A DNA stretch of 64,000 nucleotides from Acanthamoeba sp. SK_2022b. Its lineage: Eukaryota; Discosea; Longamoebia; Acanthamoebidae. Shown here one piece after another: positions 33,801 through 45,440 of the stretch. The translations under genes were made by a program, and so were the position numbers. Below the pieces are notes generated by a model. That model had not been told where the DNA came from. It ran no database searches and was given only the letters and a program-made list of their open reading frames with translations. The stretch lies in the NCBI GenBank assembly GCA_027943245.1, contig JANDJZ010000161.1, forward strand, positions 28,279-92,278. Reading direction: 5' to 3'. The stretch's first letter is position 1. Every line of letters begins with the position of its first letter.

Positions 33801-36493
33801 GCCGAGACGGCGATGACGCCCGTCGATGCCACGCTGTGGCAGACGCTCCACTCGCGACACAAGCGGAAGCAGCGCGAGAACGGCGGGCAGAAGGAAACGG
33901 AGTCGCCCCAGGCCAACGCGGACAAGAAGGCCAAGAGGCGCCGCTTCGAGCTCGTGTCGCTCGAGGAAGCCCTCAACCAGGTCGAAGAGGAGAAGGACGG
34001 CGAGAAGGCCCAGCGAGACGACGATGTCGTCGGAGACAACGACGACGACGACAACAACGAAAACGACAACGACAATAACACCATCAGCGGCGGCAACAAC
34101 AACAACAACAACAACAACGACAGGAGCGAGAGCGTCAAGGGGAAAGAGAAGGCTGACGACTGCCTTGGCGAAGAGGCGAACGTGCCGCGCGGCCGAGTGC
34201 TCGTAGGCATGCGGCAGACCGGAGGAGAGGGGCGCCATCGCCATCGCCGTGGGCAGAGTGAAGACGACAAGGACGACGACAACGACGAGTCTGTGGGCAT
34301 CGAGCTGCGCTACTCCCGCGTCAAGATCTTTGGGGAGGCCTTCGCCAAAGACCGGGAGCACACCATCAAGCTGCTGGGCATCGATCTCGCCCAACTCTTC
34401 CTGCAGCTGAGCAGAGATCTCGGTGCGCTCATAGATCGCGACGGGAGCTTGGCATGAAGCTCACTCCAAGCCCCCCGCCCCTTGTGCCCACACCACAGGA
34501 ATCGACACGCCGACGAGGACCATCACGGCGCCCGATTGGGCGCGCAAGTTTGAGAGCACGGGCACGCCCTTCAACGATCTGAGGCTGAGCTTGAAGCCCG
34601 TGATCACCCACTGCACGACCTACGCCGTGCCCGAGGCCTCCACGTACGTACGCTCCGGAGGCGGCTCGCTCGCCGTGGGCGTCGCCCTTTTTCCCGATGC
34701 TCACCTCACCGTTTGATTTGGCCGCAGCCACTCGGCGCTGAGCTTGGGCGGCGCGCTCAACAACAGCGAGTTCTCTGACGTCAGGTTCGTGTTTCCCGAC
34801 GAAGGCGTCACCTGCTACGGCCACAAGGTGCGGTGCCTTCTGCCAACTTAAGGAAGGAACACGCGCAGCCACCTTAAGTTAGTTCGCGTTGGGGAGGGGG
34901 GGGCACGGAATCAGGTGGTCCTGGCGTCGCGTTCCGAATACTTTGGGCGGCTGTTCTCGTGCGGCCTGCGGGAGAGCCGCGAGGAGAAGCCCGTGGTGGA
35001 GATCAAGGAACTCAACTCGCACACGTTCCTGGTCCTGCTCAAGTACGTCTACACCAACGACGTCGACTTTGCCGATCGTGTACGCCCCTTACCCCCTTTT
35101 GTTTTTGATTTATTTTAATTCTATGTAGTTTTATTTTTTTAATTCATTTTTTAAATAAAAAACGAATATATATGGTGTGTGTAGTCGATCGATTTGGTCG
35201 AATTGCTGTTGGCGGCCGAGCGGTTCCAGTTGGGCGGGCTCAAGGAGCTGTGCGAGGAACGGCTCACCTCGTCCTTCTCCCTGCCCACCGCCATCCGCCT
35301 CCTCACCGCCTTCAACATCTCCGAGGAGCTGCGCCACCAGGTACTCGCGAGCGACCAGGGAGCTCAAGTCATACATGAGCGATGATGACGCGTGTCCGTG
35401 CCCTGACTCTCTTGGATTTGGCGCGCGAAGTGCATTTCGTTCGTGCTGGCGCATTGGGGAGAGCTGGAGAAGACCGATGAGTTCCGGGACCTCATGCTCT
35501 ACTACCCCGACCTGCTCCAGGAGATCTACGGCTCCCTCACTATCGAAGGTTTTTCCCCTTTTACCGCTGCTTTTGATTTTATTTTAAAAATAGCTAATTT
35601 TTAAATTGTTGATTTATTTTACGATATGTCGCGCAGAGTGCGACATCACGCAGACCGACAACCCAGTCTTGATCGAGAGCAAGCTGCGCGACAATTACAT
35701 GAAACCCTCGTCGGCCGCCCTGCGCCTCCGAAACGATCAGCAGGAGCTGCACGAGCACCCTCTCCCGGTGGGCTCGCGCTCTCTCTCCTCTCCTCTCCTC
35801 TCCTCTCCTCTCCTCTCCTCTCCTCTCCTCTCCTCTCCTCTCCTCTCCTCTGTTGAAGTCTTGCTCGATTGGCCGAGCTGACGGGGCGATGTGATGCAGG
35901 ACGTCAACGCCATCCAGGACAACCTCAACCCGCTGATGTGGACGGCCAAGGTCAGGTCCCTCATGGGCGAGGAGATCGAGGAGGGCCTGTCGGCCTTCAC
36001 CCTCCTCTTCAACGACAACTACCCCAACGACCCACCACGTACTGGCCTTGGCCCCGCCTCCGCCCCCTCCCCGCCTATCCTGCTCCGCCGCTTCAAGTAC
36101 ACGCAGCCCTTGACTGGGCTGGGCCCGCAGTGGTGCGGTTCAAGTGCAACAGGAGCCACCCGAACGTGTTCTCGGACGGGTTTCTCCACCACGGCGTGCT
36201 CTCCCTGGGGTGGAACTGCACCCACACGGTGAAGGACATCCTCCAGAAGGTGTGTATTCCTTTCTCTCTCGTAATAACTCTTTAGTAAAGCAAAAGATAT
36301 TTATCTCAATTATAAATAATATATAATTATCTAATGGCTGGTCTAGGTCGTGCAGGTGATCCGCCAGCCGATGGCCGAGTACCCGGCCAACCTGCACTGT
36401 TCCCTCCCCACCGGCATGGACGCCACACAGCCTGAGCAGCAGCAGCAGCGCGAGGAGGAGGAATCCTCCATGCACGAAGCGCTGGAGCTATAA
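30879..36493 (+). CDS. CLU-like / BTB / inactive-E2 (UEV-like) fusion protein
   Basis: Large multi-exon protein of over 1,000 residues. Start ATG 30879 (MEKEAKEDEDTLWEGPGRG); an A/T-rich intron leads to a Pro/Gln-rich stretch (about 31260-31480) and an acidic segment. A helical region at 33130-33480 has QLHRAGLNMRHLGQVYASL, resembling the GIN(V/M)RYLG signature of CLU-type proteins; a disordered Asn/Asp-rich insert follows. A clear BTB domain runs from about 34730 to 35340: NSEFSDVRFVFPDEGVTCYG, KVVLASRSEYFGRLFSCG, LLKYVYTNDVDFADR. The C-terminal domain (35895-36475) has an E2 ubiquitin-conjugating fold pattern: FTLLFNDNYPNDPP, VRFKC, then HPNVFSDGFLHHGVLSLGWN. The catalytic-Cys position is His. 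It ends EESSMHEALEL, stop 36491-36493. Likely a cullin-3 adaptor or ubiquitin scaffold; inferred. Confidence 0.8.
35783..35851. repeat. (CTCTC)n pentanucleotide repeat
   Basis: About 13 CTCTC units within an intron of the CLU-like/BTB/E2 gene, downstream of the exon ending ELHEHPLP. Confidence 0.9.
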
Positions 36494-37012
36494 CAACTGG
36501 CATGCTGGTGTGATGACGATGAACGTATCAACCATCGTGCTGGTGAATAAATGCGTCAGGTTATGAATGAGGCTTGCTATCTATCTCCACGCACCTAGGG
36601 TTATTCGGTCTGAAAGTCGTTAAACAATTGGAAAAAGTCGTGCGGTGCCAAACATATGGTGCAATATACGGGTGCAAGCCCAGGGAGTTCAGGGCTATAT
36701 AGTGCTGGGCTCTTGGGTAGAGATCATACTCTTCGAGCTGCAGCATTCCAAGCGTGTCTGCCCCTCGAGCAGAGAAATTTCCCTGCTCCATTTCACGCCA
36801 AAATCTGGCTGTGGAAGGAAAAAGAAACAAAGGGAAAGTCGTTACAGGCCAAGTATCAGCCAAAACCACAGTTCATGATGCCAAGACTTGCGGGTTTTCC
36901 GCGCCAGCAACGGAGTGTCTCTGACTGGTGCTTTCGGAGCTGATGCTCCAATGGAACTGTTACAACGCAATCCTCGAACTCCTTTGGAGCTGCCGAGAAC
37001 CTTCTGGGCAGG
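36494..37012. other. Intergenic gap
   Basis: About 520 bp without recognisable exons; ends at a strong TATA element. Holds the 3' UTR of the fusion gene and upstream sequence of the TATA-driven locus. Confidence 0.5.
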
Positions 37013-37020
37013 TATAAAAG
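37013..37020 (+). promoter_or_regulatory. TATA box (TATAAAAG)
   Basis: A consensus TATAAAAG sits in GC-mixed sequence, 77 bp upstream of the first ATG (37090). It predicts transcription start near 37045. It is the clearest TATA element noticed in the window. Confidence 0.6.
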
Positions 37021-37089
37021 GGTCTTGTAGCGTTCGGTCGTTTGCCATTCAACGTTTTACCTACCTGCCAGCACCAACCTTGTACACAT

Positions 37090-38299
37090 ATGCCACCCCT
37101 TCCCGCCAGCTACTTCACAGTTCCCGTAAAATGCTCCACATACAAACCTACTAACAACCAATTTTTTCCATCCCCTTTTGAACCAAAACAGACTTGCCCG
37201 ACCTCAGGAAGACCTGCCCAACCTCTGCGACGCCCAGCCAGACGACCCAAGCCTACGACGACGACGATGACCCCCAAGCCTACGCCGAACGACCCGAGCC
37301 CATGATGACGACTCCAAGCCTACGCCGAACGACCCAAGCCTACGACGATTCGACCCGAGCCTACGACGACACTGACCCCCAAGCCCAGGGGTCGACTAAC
37401 TTTCTCTCCCCCTTTGTGCCGTGCGTGCAGGTACCCCCTTTATGCTGCTGCGGTGCCTCTCTTGAGGTACGATGCGTGCCCTGCCCCTGAGCCTCACCCA
37501 ACTTGTCCATCATGGCTGACCTGTGTGTGTCTGCAGACTTCTACGATCGGAGAGGCGCCGAGCAGCAGAGGCCACACCACCGTGTGGTCTCGGGAGGCCA
37601 ACCACCGCCACCCCAACACGAGAGATCGATCCCCAACAGCGGGCGACCTCGGCGGTGTTCGTTGCGCCCTCCCGCATGGCTATTTCCCGTGGTCATCCCA
37701 GGGTAAGAACGCTTTCTCCTTGCTTTTCTTCATGCCCTCACTGACGTCTCTCGCTTTCTCTTTGCACGGACAGCGAGCAAGACCTCATTCGCTGACCTGA
37801 AGCAGGGCCACGGAAGTGCCGCCGTCGCTGACAAGCAGGCTCGTGCCATCGGAGCACGACCTCGGGTGACGGCAGCAGCAGCAGCAGCAGCAGCAGCAAC
37901 CACCGGCCCAGCGCCCAAAGGAGGCGATCTGGGCGTGGTTGCAACAGGAGCGACCACCAGCCCGGCGTCCTACGGGACGATCCGGCGTGGTCGCAAACGA
38001 GAGCGGTCCCCAGCGCAGGCGCCCCTACGGGGGCGACCTGGCGGGACCGCCGACGAGAGGGGCGAGGGGGCCACCGGTCCAGGCGCCAGAGAGCGACCTG
38101 GGCGTGGCCATCCCTCCCCCACCCACCCCCCAACCGCCGGCAGGAGCCGGCAAGCCATGTACTTGGTCTTTGGAAACAAACAAAGACACATTCATCCTCT
38201 CTTGGTTCTGGTTCGTCGCGATCATCCTTTGGCTTCTCTTCTCCGCAGTAGCAAAAGCAAACAAGGCACAAGGCAGAGCGATAACATGCCGAAAGTGAA
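37090..38299 (+). other. TATA-driven low-complexity locus, coding frame unresolved
   Basis: Downstream of the TATA box a good intron (37126-37190; GTAAAA, CTAAC branch point, CAG) separates MPPLPASYFTVP from TCPTSGRPAQPLRR. Imperfect tandem repeats of about 24-33 bp at 37225-37390 encode PKPTTT in one frame and TQAYDD in another. From 37860 onward a CAG-type tract and Pro/Gly/Arg-rich sequence stay open in several frames. One frame ends with a single hydrophobic helix (FILSWFWFVAIILWLLFSAV) and a short basic tail, stop about 38299, which would suit a Pro-rich single-pass membrane protein. Because all frames are open and low in complexity, no CDS is committed. Confidence 0.35.
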
Positions 38300-38566
38300 T
38301 GGGAATAGAACCAGGTATCCAACCGAGCACCGCTTACTCCTTGGCTGTAGGGTCTTGCGCACGGGCTTGTCCAGCCCTTGGCCTTCTCGTGACGCACGCG
38401 GACTCAATCCTGGTCGTGAATGGTCTCAGCAGCTCGGCGAGGAGGTCACGCATGTAGACGTCCATCCTCGACGGTGTGAAGATGGATGGGTTTACACTTG
38501 AAATATAAAAAGAGATTATTACAAAAACGCCTGTGATCGATCGTTCCGCCTTGCTCAGCCCTGGGA

Positions 38567-39768
38567 CTACTGCCCCTTTTTAACGCCGGGCTCGCCTGCT
38601 CCGGTGGCGACCGGCACTCGGCGCCGGGACTTGGGCATGATGAACACGGGAGGGAACACGTAGCCTGCCGGGCAAGTGAACGCGAGATTAGCGAAAGGCA
38701 TCCTTTGGAAGGGAGTAAACGGGGCACCTGTCTCGTTGGCCACCATTAGGGCGGTGCCCACGTAGAGGGCCAGGAGGGAGGAGATGAAGAGGACATAACC
38801 TCCCACCCTGTTCACCACCACAGTGTAACCGCTCACCTTATGAAGAGACAGCAAACGTGAGCGAACCACCTCTTGAGCAAGCACAGGTGGGTGGGGCACA
38901 GGAGGTACCCAGTTGCCCACGGCGAAGAGGGTCGAGGCCAGCGCGAGGGTGCCCAACACTGCCGCCAAGCCTATGCTTTGCGTTAGGGACAGGATCGTTC
39001 CTGGATGCCATAATTGGAGGACGACAGGGTGAGCGCTCTACAGCAGAACCAGGAAAGAAGGAGTTGGTGGTTACCGATCCAAGTGATGGCGGCCAGAGGC
39101 ACGAACCAGATGGCGAACGCCCCGAAGTTGTCGGGTGGAGGCGCCAGCAGCCCAGTGCCTGCCATCAGTGCACAAGTCATGTTTAAGTGGCCACTCGCAG
39201 GGGATCTGTGTGTTCAAGCTTCGGCGAACCAATCAGCAGCTGCAGAAAGCCGTAGGCAGTCCAGTACGAGCCCCATGCCGAGTGCATGCCGACAGCCAAA
39301 GCGTCCCTGCGAACCAACCACATTGAGCCATTGGAAATCCAAGGTCATGTGCGCCTGCAATTGGCTGATGGTGGCCACGCATCGTAATAAGGCCAATTGC
39401 AGGTACGTGCCTTGCTCGGAACGCCCAGAGCGCGGCGAGCAGTTGTATGATTCCACCGTACAGCAGCACGAACGGAGCAAAGTAACTACGACGTGCGGAC
39501 CGAAAGTTGAGAAAGAATGAACAAGACCAAAAGAACGAAAGCGAAGAACGAAACGCACAATGGAGAAGTGGCATCGCCCCACCACCCAGCGAGCCACGAT
39601 CCTGTCACCATTGCCGCGGATCCGTAGCCATACAACCCCATAATGGAAGGGGCTTGAAGGAAACAGCTGAGACGGAGGCATTATGTGAGGGGAGGGCGGA
39701 CAGCGAGTACCTGCAATTGGACTAATTACGATGCGTGTCTCCGCATGAAGCTCTGGCTTGGGATACAT
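38567..39768 (-). CDS. GPR1/FUN34/YaaH (acetate uptake) family membrane protein
   Basis: Six-helix acetate/ammonium transporter-like protein of the plasma or organelle membrane (SatP/Ady2 family). The ATG at 39768 opens MYPKPELHAETRIVISPIA. The next exon gives APSIMGLYGYGSAAMVTGS, matching the family motif NPAPLGLFGFG. Further exons give SYFAPFVLLYGGIIQLLAAL and WAFRAR (family FYGG.AQ..AG.WEFR), MHSAWGSYWTAYGFLQLL (family T.F.SYGAFW) and NFGAFAIWFVPLAAITWIG. Helices 5 and 6 are AVLGTLALASTLFAVGNW and VGGYVLFISSLLALYVGTAL. It ends TGAGEPGVKKGQ, stop 38569-38567. The motif positions are recognisable but divergent: the E of the WEFR motif is missing. Exon boundaries in the middle are approximate. 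Confidence 0.78.
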
Positions 39769-40290
39769 CTGTTCTAACTAAAGTATCTTGTATTGCTGAA
39801 GTTGCAGACCTTGGCAGACCTTACGGCAGTTGGCTCCTCCTGGTCTCTATTCCGTTCTTTATAATGACCTTTTACAGGGTGGAGAAACACGGTCACGGGT
39901 CATACAGGCGTGGTTAAACCACCTGACATTGCCCCAGGAATCGCGTGAAAGTAGTGTGGTTTTGTTCTCACACCAGGAACGCAAACCGGTCGAAATTTCT
40001 TACTTCTCTTCTTGTCCGTGGAGACCTCATCTTTGACCTCGTCTGCACAGTCCTTTTTCCCTTCAGCTTTTTACTTGTTGTTCTTGTCTTGATAAGGTGT
40101 GGCCACTGGTGGTGTACGGGCGGATATCTTGGTCATCCCTGCACGAGGTTGACAAAGCAAACTTGGCAACATGGAATAACTCCAGGGATCTACTTGAAAG
40201 AAGTGGTGCTCTCGAATTCAAAACGAAATCGTTTACCCTCTACCCTTTATGTACATGTATTGCCTGTGTTTTCCTCAGTGCGTCCGTGTA
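39769..40290. other. Intergenic gap
   Basis: About 520 bp upstream of the acetate-transporter gene. The long open plus-strand frame here has no ATG and no motif. Presumably promoter sequence of the transporter. Confidence 0.45.
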
Positions 40291-40560
40291 CTACGACTGG
40301 CGCTCGTGCGAGCCGTAGGTGGAGGCGCGCCACAGGCTGTAGGCGTAGAGTTGCTCTTCCTTACGCTGCACCGCCACTTGGGAAGCCACCGGGCGCCTCC
40401 GTCGTCGTCCGGCCGCCATGCGTTCCTGCCACCACCGGAGGCTTCTCACCGTCCCTGCATTTTCCTGCGCTAGCTGGTCGCGCTCTGCCTCCGGCTTGCT
40501 TGGGTGAGATCGGTCGTGCCCCTGAGCGTGATGGATAGACCGTGAGTGCAGAAGAGGCAT
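40291..40560 (-). CDS. Small basic hypothetical protein, single exon
   Basis: An 89-codon intronless ORF from ATG 40560 to TAG 40293-40291. It is Arg/Gln/Glu-rich with a predicted helical middle (PEAERDQLAQENAGTVRSL, RWWQERMAAGRRRRR, then VAVQRKEEQLYAYSLWRA). GC-ending codons are used as in neighbouring genes. No family was recognised. Size and composition would suit a small mitochondrial or ribosome-associated protein, but a chance ORF cannot be excluded. Confidence 0.4.
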   Translation of the reverse strand: MPLLHSRSIHHAQGHDRSHPSKPEAERDQLAQENAGTVRSLRWWQERMAAGRRRRRPVASQVAVQRKEEQLYAYSLWRASTYGSHERQS

Positions 40561-40815
40561 GGCTCTGTTGTGGTTGAGTTGTCGGTCGAGTCGATGGATA
40601 TCTTACGCTGGAGGCCTCTCGCCTTTTTGGCCACGAGAAGGACAGTTACTCGAAAGGCACGGCGAACTGATCGGCAGTTCCCCTGAAAACACCCTTGTTC
40701 ACCAATCGGGTGAGGCCCTCAGATTGTCCAATCGGAAGACCGCGTCTATTCGCAAGCCTCCAAGAGGCCTTCCCGCAATTGACGGCGCAAGCGTGTATTT
40801 GGGCCCAGACAGCAG

Positions 40816-42266
40816 CTATTGGACCAACGGCTGCTGTTGCGAAATGCAATGCATGCCGCCACCGCCAAAGTTGACGTTCTCGCAGTCGATTTGAACGATC
40901 TTGTGGGCCGGGAAGGCGGCCTGGAGGATGTCCCTCGCGGCGTCGTCCGTTCGCTTGACGGCGTCCGACCGGCCCTCGGCGTAGTAGCGCGGCATCAGCA
41001 CCACGCCGTTGGAGATCAGGAAATTGCAGTAGCTGGCCGGCACCACGGCTTCGACCTCGATCGGCGCCGCAGCGTCGACGCCGCTCGCGCGCCTTCGCTC
41101 GGCCAGGATCTGCTCGAAGGTCTGGCCGTTGCTAAAGGTGATGGTGCCGTACTCGGCGTAGAGGCGGTCGGTGGGCTTGACCTTGACGACGTCGATGGGC
41201 GGCAGCGGGATGCGAATGACCGTGAACGGATTGCCGTCCTGGTCGGTCTCGCCGGCCAGTATGCGGTAGTTTTCCTCCAGGCGCTGGTGGCTGATGCGTC
41301 CGATCGGGTGGTCGCGGTCCTCCTCGCGCACCTCAGCGAGAAGGATTGTGCTCGGGCTGACGAACCGAGCGTACTACATCCACACCACGGGTGAGCCAAC
41401 CTCGTTTTTTGTATATTTTATTTATTTATTGAAAAAATGATATTTCGTTATTTTTTTCTATTTTTTTGACCTTCACCAAAGAGAGAGATAGAGAGAGAAG
41501 GGCGCAGAGCTGTTACCTCATCGATGTGGCCGCCGGTGCAGGGCATGTTGAAGACACCGCCGGGCAGGGGGCCGTCAAAGATCTGATCGTCCTCGGCCAC
41601 GCCCCGCTTGAGCCAGATGACCTTGCGCACGTTGAACACGCTCTTGAATCGCTCGGTGAGCTGCTCCTTGGTCAGGTGCGGGTTGCGCTGCAGCTGCACG
41701 GCCTCGGTGACCATCAGCGTGCCCTTGCCGTTGAACTCGCGATCGCCGCCCTCCGACACGAAGTCCGTGGCGTCCACCGTGGCCAGAGACAGCGCTCGCG
41801 CTACTCGCTGCGCCACGCCGCCGTCGGCCTCTATCATCTCGGTGTAGTCCTCCGGGGACATGATCTTTTGCAGACCGTCGGCATAGCCCCACACGCTCCA
41901 GCCGAAGGCGACCACCTTGAGGGGCAGGCTAGCATCCTTCTGCGATTTGACAAAAATGGGACCAAAATCTCTAATCCAGACGCTGTCGTGCTTCACGAGA
42001 TGGAACTCGAGGCTCTGTCCGCCACTGGCGCTCTGTTCGCCCCGCCTGCGCTGCAGCGCATCCTGGATGTGGCGCTTGTCTTCTTCGTCATTGACTATGA
42101 CCGCCACCTTGATGTGCGGCAGAAGCGATTCGATCATGTCGATCAGGACCGTGCCGAACGGACGCCCTTCTAGCATCTCCTTGGGGTCTCGCGGCCAGCT
42201 CAGCCACACACACTCCTGCGGCTCGAACTCGGCCGGAAACACGTAGTGCGCGAGGCCGCCTTCCAT
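40816..42266 (-). CDS. Agmatine deiminase
   Basis: Hydrolyses agmatine to N-carbamoylputrescine and ammonia, the arginine-decarboxylase route to putrescine; cytosolic. Two exons: ATG 42266 opens MEGGLAHYVFPAEFEPQECV, with the typical W-L-S-W-P near residue 25. Active-site landmarks of the guanidine-deiminase fold are all present: SVWIRDFGPIFV, FVSEGGDREFNGKG, MPCTGGHIDE and, at the C-terminus, GGGGMHCISQQQP with the catalytic Cys. One intron (about 41515-41376; donor GTAACA, acceptor TGTAG) joins GGHIDE to YARFVSPSTILLAEV, exactly as expected. Stop 40818-40816. About 430 residues, normal for the family. The enzyme is typical of plants and bacteria, and patchy in protists. It is divergent to the AAAP transporter gene across 273 bp. 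Confidence 0.95.
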
Positions 42267-42539
42267 CTCACCAGGGCGAAGAGAGCAAACAAATATTTTT
42301 CTTTATTATTTCTTTATTCTTTATTTTTTGCTGCTGGCTTTCTGATCTCTTTTTTGTCGTTGTTTGCCTCCGTTGAAGACCCTGCCGGGGTGCGCTTCCG
42401 GACGTGGGAAACACGAAGAAGGACTGAACCCTCTCTCGCCTCTTCGCCATTTCCATTCCTCGCTTTCCGTCATATTGGCGTGCACTTCATTCTCCGATCC
42501 ACTTTTCCTCGCTCAGCTGTTGTCGCCTCCCTCGGCCAA

Positions 42540-43413
42540 ATGTGGCATTCCTCTTCCTCCTCTTCCTCCTCTTCTCCCGCTGCCGCGGGCTCCTCGTCCA
42601 CCGCCCACACGCGCAGCCGAGCAAGCCACACATACCTTAAATTCTCGCCCAACCACGCCCCACAACCAAACTACGCGACCTTCTCCTTGCCACACCACGA
42701 ACAGGCAGTGTGCGTGGACGGCGACGACGACGGCGAGCGTGGCGCGGGTCCTGCTCGGTACATGACCTCGCAAATCACACAACGGCCGCAGAGAAGTGTC
42801 AAGGGCTCGAAGAAGAACTCCTCGCCCTCCCTCTCGTCCTCCACGTCGTCGCTCCCCCTGTTCGATCCACAACATCTGCCCTCCCGGTCTTCTTCGTCCA
42901 ACAATCTGTTCGAGATGGAAAGCATGTCAGCGGCAGAAGATGGAGATGGACTCGACCTGCCGGCGACGACTGCAAGTCGAATAAGATCCTCATCTTCCTC
43001 ATTCGCGTATCCCGGCGCCGCCGGCTCTATCCCTGCATCTTCCTCGCCACCAGTGGTCATCGACATGACTCATGATTTGGAGAAGGTGAGCGATTCGGTG
43101 GGCGGCCAGCTCCCTTTCAAAGAGGAAGCGGGAGAGCGAGTAGAAGACACGGCCGTGGTCTACCCCAACTGGGCCTACAACCCCGTGGGGCGGGCCGTCT
43201 TCGCCGGCTGGCTCCTCCTGCTGGGGCTCTTTGGCGACGGCAGCGTCGGCGCGTCCATCTTCGTCCTGCTGAGCGCCACCCTCGGCGCCGGCACCCTGGC
43301 CTTCCCCTTCGCCTTCAAGGAGTGCGGCTGGGCCCTCGCCCTCGTTCTGATGGTAACTGTCGCCCTTCGTCTTCCCCCGTCTGCTCTCACGCCTTACCTT
43401 TTGTCGTTTGTGA

Positions 43414-43485
<72 letters not shown>

Positions 43486-44250
43486 CACATACAACACACA
43501 CACGCACACGTGTGACTATGCCACTGTGTTGTGTGCGCTGGTTTGGTCGAAACGTTTCTGGTGTTGTCGTTGTTGATACGTTGGCGGTGGTGATCTGCAG
43601 GTGGTGTGCGGACTGGCGGCGTTCTATTCGATTTATCTGCTTGTGGTGTGCTCGATCATCACCGGCAAGAACTCGTATGAGGAGCTTGCCCATTCGGTCT
43701 TTGGACGCACCACGGAGATCGCGGTCGACATCTCCATCATCATCTTCACCTGGGGCTCCACTGTCGCCTACATGGTCATCATTGGTTGCTACCACCTTCA
43801 TCACCATCCTCTTCTTCGCCCTTGCCTTGCGATTGATGATGTCAATCAGGTTTATCGTGCTCACCACATTTGCGTGTTTCTGGTGGCGCGCAGGTGACAC
43901 GCTGCCGCCACTGATGGAGCTGTTCGGTGCCGGGGACACCATCATGTCCGAGCGGTGGTTCCTACTGGTGTTCTCCACCATCTTCATAATCTTCCCTCTC
44001 ACTCTCCTCTCCCGAATCAACTCCCTTAGGTAACCGCCCCGGCCCACCACTTCTAATTACTGTAGTATTTAAATAGCAATATTAACATATATATATTCTT
44101 TTGCACAGACACACTTCTGTGCTCGGTTTTGCGGCTACAGCGTATCTGCTTGTGGTGGTCATTGTTGAGACATCGCGAAGCATCGCCGATGATGGTATGC
44201 TCATACCGCTCCCTCTCTGCACATTCTCACGAGCGCTGCGCGACTAAACA

Positions 44251-44284
<34 letters not shown>

Positions 44285-45440
44285 GTTTGGATTAATTAGG
44301 ATTGGGCTCGGGTGTCCGCGCGGCCAACTTCAGTTCGCGCATATTCGTCGGTCTGCCCATCATCTTCTACGGGTTCTCCAGCCACGTCAACATCTTTTCC
44401 ATCTACCGGTACGTCTGAGCCAAGCCCCTGCGGGCACCGTTTAATGTTGAGATTGCATTTATTCACCAAAAATAAATAAATAAACGTGCAGGGAACTGAA
44501 GACACCCACGCTGGCCAAGGCCACGCAGGTGATCGCGGGCAACATCACCATCGCGTTCCTGGTCTACGGCACGCTGGGTCTATTTGGTTACCTGGCCTTC
44601 CTCGAAAAGACCGACGGCAACATCTTGGAGAACTACGCACCCGACAATATCGCCATTCAGCTTGGTACCACACACGCTCATAGACAATCACATCACCCAC
44701 GCGCTTATGGCTGACGCTGAGCTGTCGTTTGATTCCAGGCGCGCTGGCTATGACCGTGTCCGTGGTGTTCTATATCCCATTGAACACCCACCCGTGCCGC
44801 ATCACGATCGACTGGATGGTCACTTCCTTTTTCAAAGAGCTTGCAAAGGTCTTCGCTCCCCCCACTTGCGCGCGTTCTCTTCTCGCCAGACGCCCAGGAT
44901 CCCACCATGTGTGTTGTCGTTCGTCGTTCTTTGTTGCAGGTTGATATCACCGTGCGATATGTGATCGAAACGATCATCATGGACGCTCTGGCGCTGCTGA
45001 TCGCCATAGCTGTGCCCAACGTCGTAGTGGTACGCCGCGCCCCTGGCATATTCCACTTGCACCCTTTTGACCACAACAAACAACATGTCGCACGTGTCTG
45101 TTGCAGGTGTTTGGTTTGTTGGGTGCCACGGCGACAGCGCTGTGCTGCTACGTCATGCCAGGACTCCTCTACATCAAAGCGGCCAACCTGGCCTGGACCT
45201 CCAGAGAGGCCTTCTTGCCTCTCTGCCTCGTCACTGGCGGAACGTACGTTGTTTATTATTAATTTATTTATCCTTTATTTATTCACGCGATTTTGCTGTG
45301 GTCTGGTTTGCTTGGTGTGGTGAGCGACTGGCTGTCCTAACAACGAGCCCGTTGCTTGGCTGGCCCACAGGCTGTGCGGTCTAGTCTCGACCGTCGTCAT
45401 CATTTTCGACATGTTAGAGAATCCTTCGCAACTTGAATAG
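42540..45440 (+). CDS. AAAP-family amino-acid transporter (SLC36/38, AVT-like)
   Basis: About 11-helix proton- or sodium-coupled amino-acid transporter. The ATG at 42540 opens a 200-residue Ser-rich cytosolic tail (MWHSSSSSS). Helix 1 starts GSVGASIFVLLSATLGAGTL and AFPFAFKECGW, the family hallmark. Further exons give FYSIYLLVVCSIITG, SYEELAHSVFGRTTEIAVDI, WFLLVFSTIFIIFPLTLLSR, GFAATAYLLVVVIVE and IFVGLPIIFYGFSSHVNIFS. The remaining helices are NITIAFLVYGTLGLFGYLA, TVSVVFYIPLNTHPCR and FGLLGATATALCCYVMPGL. It ends MLENPSQLE, stop 45438-45440. Introns are numerous; one has a (CA)n tract (43415-43482) and another an (ATT)n tract. The long hydrophilic N-tail suggests regulation or sorting, as in vacuolar AVT proteins. 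Substrate cannot be told from sequence. Confidence 0.92.
43415..43482. repeat. (CA)n microsatellite in AAAP intron
   Basis: About 34 CA units in the first intron of the transporter, after the exon encoding the first helix. Confidence 0.95.
44251..44281. repeat. (ATT)n microsatellite
   Basis: About ten ATT units in a transporter intron, between the exons encoding RSIADD and SGVRAANF. Confidence 0.9.

Noticed and set aside
33105..34394. Long minus-strand ORF (429 codons) antisense to the CLU-like/BTB/E2 gene
   Set aside because: Val/Leu/Arg-rich shadow of a GC-rich exon; the plus-strand frame has splice-consistent neighbours and domain motifs, the minus frame has none.
37738..38397. Minus-strand 219-codon ORF over the low-complexity locus
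   Set aside because: All six frames are nearly open there because of composition; no motif or splice support.
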